The position numbers and the translations under genes were made by a program. This document shows, piece by piece, positions 20,006 to 22,500 of a DNA stretch of 22,500 nt (its first letter is position 1; each line of letters starts with the position of its first letter). Location of the stretch: contig JAHBMJ010000336.1 of NCBI GenBank assembly GCA_018398765.1, forward strand, positions 1 through 22,500, given 5' to 3'. The notes beneath the pieces were generated by a model, which worked only from the letters and a program-made list of their open reading frames with translations, made no database searches and had not been told where the DNA came from. This stretch comes from Chromera velia (Eukaryota > Sar > Chromeraceae).

Positions 20006-21790
20006 GTGCCGACAAACGCGTCGGAGCACGTGAAGAACGGCTGCCTTTCTGATCCAGAAGGGTTCTCCATGTATCAGCCAACGAAGGATAGACCGCTCCC
20101 TGGTATGTCTAAAGAAGTGAGAGCACCAGCCTGGATCACATGGAGGTCCACCAGCCAACTGGAATGCTATCATCTCCATTTGAAGGCAGGCTTCAAAGAA
20201 ACCAAAGCAGGGCTGGTCCTGGGAGATGGGATCATTCTTGAACGAGCTTTTTTGCACAACTGCAACATAGGACGAAGGAGGGGGCAAGCAACTCCTGGCT
20301 TGTTCGGCTCTGACTTTTCGGATGGGATCACAACGCATGATCGGCATGCACTGCTATTCAAAGAAGAGTGTGAAGTTGGGATGGCGGCATTCGTTGCTTT
20401 GTTGAGGCGACCAAAGAGAGGAGGGGTAGAAGAGAGGGGGGAAGGAGAAAGTGAAGGCGCGATTTCTTCAGCTGCGCAGGCAGGGTCGCGTGCTGAATCT
20501 TCAAGTTGGCAGTACATTCCTGTCGAGGCAAACTGGGGTTTGCAGGCTGCATTTGATAGAGATCTGCAAATCCTCATCGATGCAGATTTAGAAGAGGAGA
20601 GGGAGAAAGCTGAGAAGAGTCAGGGAGAAGAAGAGAATGAAAGTGCCCTTCTGCAGCTTCCAAGCGAGTTTGCGGATGTTGCGGATTTGACTAGACAGGC
20701 GTTGTTCGAAGAAATTGAGAATGATCTTGCAGAGGTTCAGGATGCTCGATCTTTCTCTGCCTCTTCTTCCCTTTCTTCTTCGTCGGCTTCTTCTTCTTCT
20801 TCTTCTTCTTCTTCTTCTCTTTCTTCTTCTTCTTCTTCAGACCCGGTTGCTCCTGTGAAGAGTATCAAGTTGCAATGGCTCTCTTTGTTGGAAAGAGCAG
20901 CAACATACCCAAGTGGGGAGATGGCAAAGAAAGTGATCGAGTGTGCGGACCGAGTGGGACACGATAATGCAGTTGCAGTTTTTATTGCATATATGAAAGA
21001 GTACCGAGCCGAAGTGAAGAGTGAACGGTCAAGTCCTTTAAAATGGACAAGTGTGGGTTTGATAAAAAAATTTCTGTTGAAGAACTGTTCTCGGGAAGTA
21101 GGAAGGGATGCGGTCTTCGCTGGGAGGGTAGAAGAGGAAAGAAGAATTTTTTTAAATGCAGTGACTTCACAAAGTCTTCCCTCTGGTCATTTTCCGTCTC
21201 CTCCCCGCCCTTCAGGTTTGACCAATCAGGACGCTTTGCTCGCAAGTGAAGAGGCAGTTGAAGCGCCGCAAAGAGAAGTGAATACATACCTTAGAGATGC
21301 ACAGCAGGCAAAAAAATGGAGTGAGCTCGACTCTGATGAAGAGAAGAAAGAAAAAGAACAGAACGGTGGAAAGAAGCCTCGTGAGTGCCCTTTGTGTGGG
21401 GTTTTCCCACTTCCTGCATCTCACCATCCTCGTCTGGCACCTAGAGGGACAGATGTAAAGCAGAGCAAAAAAGATGCTCTGGTCTATTGTCCGCTAACGT
21501 GGCCAGATTTGAATCATTATTTGGATGTTGTATTACCCATTCGTCTGCGAATCAGAGAGCATGAGGGGGATGCTGTCGGATGTTTTTCATGTGGGGTTTT
21601 GTTCGAATCCCCTGATCATGGTCATTGGATTCCCTCTGAAACAGAGAGAAGAGAAGGAGATGTGCGTCTTCCTTTTGTTTTTTGGTGTCCGAAAAAAGAT
21701 GCAGAAAAGACTCCCCAAGAGTGGTATGCTGAAAAGAAGAAGGGACAAAAGCGTACCTTCAAAGCATCTCAGTCTCGTACGGCCTCGTAA
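20006..21790 (+). CDS. Transposase-derived protein with serine tract and Cys/His clusters
   Basis: An open frame of about 594 codons. The frame opens at 19991, GTG is at 20006 and the first ATG at 20069, so the true start or an upstream exon is uncertain. The N-terminus (EHVKNGCLSDPEGFSMYQ, then TWRSTSQLECYHLHLKAGF and LADGII-type LGDGIILERAF) resembles the C-terminal region of a eukaryotic transposase-derived family with GTSSLExxHxHL motifs; this rests on recall of the pattern. Then come an acidic segment, a long Ser tract (TCT/TTC repeats, 20757-20840), a helical part (IKLQWLSLLERAATYPSGEM), and a C-terminus with CPLC (about 459-462), CFSC (about 525-528) and nearby His. That suggests a zinc-binding domain. 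The TAA at 21788 ends it. Confidence 0.6.
   Translation: MPTNASEHVKNGCLSDPEGFSMYQPTKDRPLPGMSKEVRAPAWITWRSTSQLECYHLHLKAGFKETKAGLVLGDGIILERAFLHNCNIGRRRGQATPGLFGSDFSDGITTHDRHALLFKEECEVGMAAFVALLRRPKRGGVEERGEGESEGAISSAAQAGSRAESSSWQYIPVEANWGLQAAFDRDLQILIDADLEEEREKAEKSQGEEENESALLQLPSEFADVADLTRQALFEEIENDLAEVQDARSFSASSSLSSSSASSSSSSSSSSLSSSSSSDPVAPVKSIKLQWLSLLERAATYPSGEMAKKVIECADRVGHDNAVAVFIAYMKEYRAEVKSERSSPLKWTSVGLIKKFLLKNCSREVGRDAVFAGRVEEERRIFLNAVTSQSLPSGHFPSPPRPSGLTNQDALLASEEAVEAPQREVNTYLRDAQQAKKWSELDSDEEKKEKEQNGGKKPRECPLCGVFPLPASHHPRLAPRGTDVKQSKKDALVYCPLTWPDLNHYLDVVLPIRLRIREHEGDAVGCFSCGVLFESPDHGHWIPSETERREGDVRLPFVFWCPKKDAEKTPQEWYAEKKKGQKRTFKASQSRTAS
20757..20840. repeat. TCT/TTC trinucleotide repeat encoding a serine tract
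   Basis: About 84 bp of TCT-rich repeat inside the plus-strand gene, read as poly-Ser with a few Ala and Leu. Length is a multiple of three and the frame is kept, which argues that the surrounding ORF is under coding constraint. Confidence 0.9.
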
Positions 21791-21927
21791 ATGAATTACA
21801 TACATGTATTTTCATCCGCGGGCAAGCGGTACCATTCATTAACTCCTTCAGTTTCTTTTGTGCAGCGTGTGCATGCAATCGCATCTTTATGTATGAACTT
21901 TTCATTTGAGTGCATGAAATTTCAATG

Positions 21928-22036
21928 CATTGTAGCAAACTTTTTTTCCCCCCTTTTTTTTTTCCCTTTCCCCCCTTTTTTTCCCTAGCGTGCGTCAGAT
22001 TCTTTTCGCCCCACCATGGTAGGTTTTTTTCCCTAA
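21928..22036 (+). repeat. Polypyrimidine block, copy 1
   Basis: Starts CATTGTAGCAAAC, has a T/C tract (TTTTTTTCCCCCC...), then CCCTAGCGTGCGTCAGATTC and ends GCCCCACCATGGTAGG plus T-run and CCCTAAGC. A second copy follows at 22070. Confidence 0.85.
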
Positions 22037-22069
22037 GCTGGGGTGGCGCTCCTCAGTAATACTAGCAAA

Positions 22070-22176
22070 CATTGTAGCAAACTTTTTTTTTCCTTTTTTT
22101 TTCCCTTTCCCCCCTTTTTTTCCCTAGCGTGCGTCAGATTCTTTTCGCCCCACCATGGTAGGTTTTTTTCTCTAAG
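22070..22176 (+). repeat. Polypyrimidine block, copy 2
   Basis: Nearly identical to 21928-22036, about 140 bp downstream. The only clear differences are in the length of the T/C homopolymers and CTCTAAGC instead of CCCTAAGC at the end. Confidence 0.85.
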
Positions 22177-22229
22177 CCCAACACAGTACCCCGTGCTGCA
22201 AATACCATGCATGCAGATTATATTCTTAC

Positions 22230-22500
22230 AACTCTTCATCCACACTCGGCTAAAAAACGTTCTCCCAGAAAGTAGATTTTTACAAGTTTCTTAAGTATCA
22301 ATCCACACTCAGCTAAAAAAGGTTCTCTCGGAAAGCAGATTTTTATAAGTTTCTTAAGTATCAATCCACACTCAGCCAAAAAACGTTCTCCCAGAAATCA
22401 GATCGATTTTTACAAGTTTCTTAAGTATCAATCCACACTCGGCCAAAAAACGTTCTACCGGAAATCAGATTTTTATAAGTTTCTTAAGTATCAATCCACA
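22230..22500. repeat. 63-bp minisatellite, about 4.3 copies, continues past the right edge
   Basis: ATCCACACTC recurs at 22238, 22301, 22364, 22431 and 22494, giving steps of 63, 63, 67 and 63 bp. Each unit reads ATCCACACTC(A/G)G(C/T)(C/T)AAAAAA... then GTTCT, a GGAAA/AGAAA variant, AGATTTTTA(C/T)AAGTTTC and TTAAGTATCA. The 67-bp unit has an extra ATCG after AGATCG. The array is AT-rich and non-coding and is cut by the window end. Confidence 0.95.

Noticed and set aside
22230-22500. CRISPR-like array
   Set aside because: The 63-bp units are near-identical over their whole length, so there are no unique spacers. It is a minisatellite.

Overview
The window looks like nuclear DNA of an intron-containing protist. 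Reasons: open frames join across GT-AG introns (one supported by an exact protein-family motif); most other frames are broken; microsatellites are dense and varied; transposon-like and SINE-like remnants are present; genes lie far apart. A repeated TGCATGC(A) octamer, known as a promoter element in apicomplexans, fits an alveolate such as a chromerid or coccidian relative. That assignment is inference; no rRNA or marker gene is present to settle it.

Layout. 1-1400: mobile-element ground. A helix-turn-helix transposase N-terminus leaves the left edge on the minus strand, followed by a 1.03-kb segment bounded by perfect 23-bp inverted repeats that encloses an HNH-nuclease-like ORF. 1400-2670: AT-rich, no gene seen. 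2677-6619: a protein-like plus-strand reading frame full of stop codons, probably a decayed gene or element, with a long CT microsatellite inside. 6620-8300: AT-rich spacer with a tRNA-like (SINE-like) sequence on the minus strand. 8427-12416: minus-strand territory with a long exon-like frame (8924-10491) and several short candidate exons. 12530-13165: large CA and GAAA/GGAA microsatellites.

13477-16183 holds the best-resolved gene pair, head to head across 385 bp: on the minus strand a four-exon gene for a 164-aa protein with a mitochondrial-type basic N-terminus, on the plus strand a two-exon gene for a 323-aa endonuclease/exonuclease/phosphatase (EEP) family protein with all family motifs. 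16912-19177: a minus-strand gene for a large secreted protein (about 736 aa if a 55-nt intron is accepted), tail to tail with the EEP gene. 20006-21790: a plus-strand frame for a protein whose start resembles the end of a domesticated transposase and whose C-terminus carries Cys/His clusters and a long serine tract. 21928-22500: a duplicated polypyrimidine block and a 63-bp minisatellite running off the right edge.

No operon logic applies. The clearest functional inference is the shared, motif-rich promoter region between the two divergent genes. All splice models were built by eye and need transcript data.
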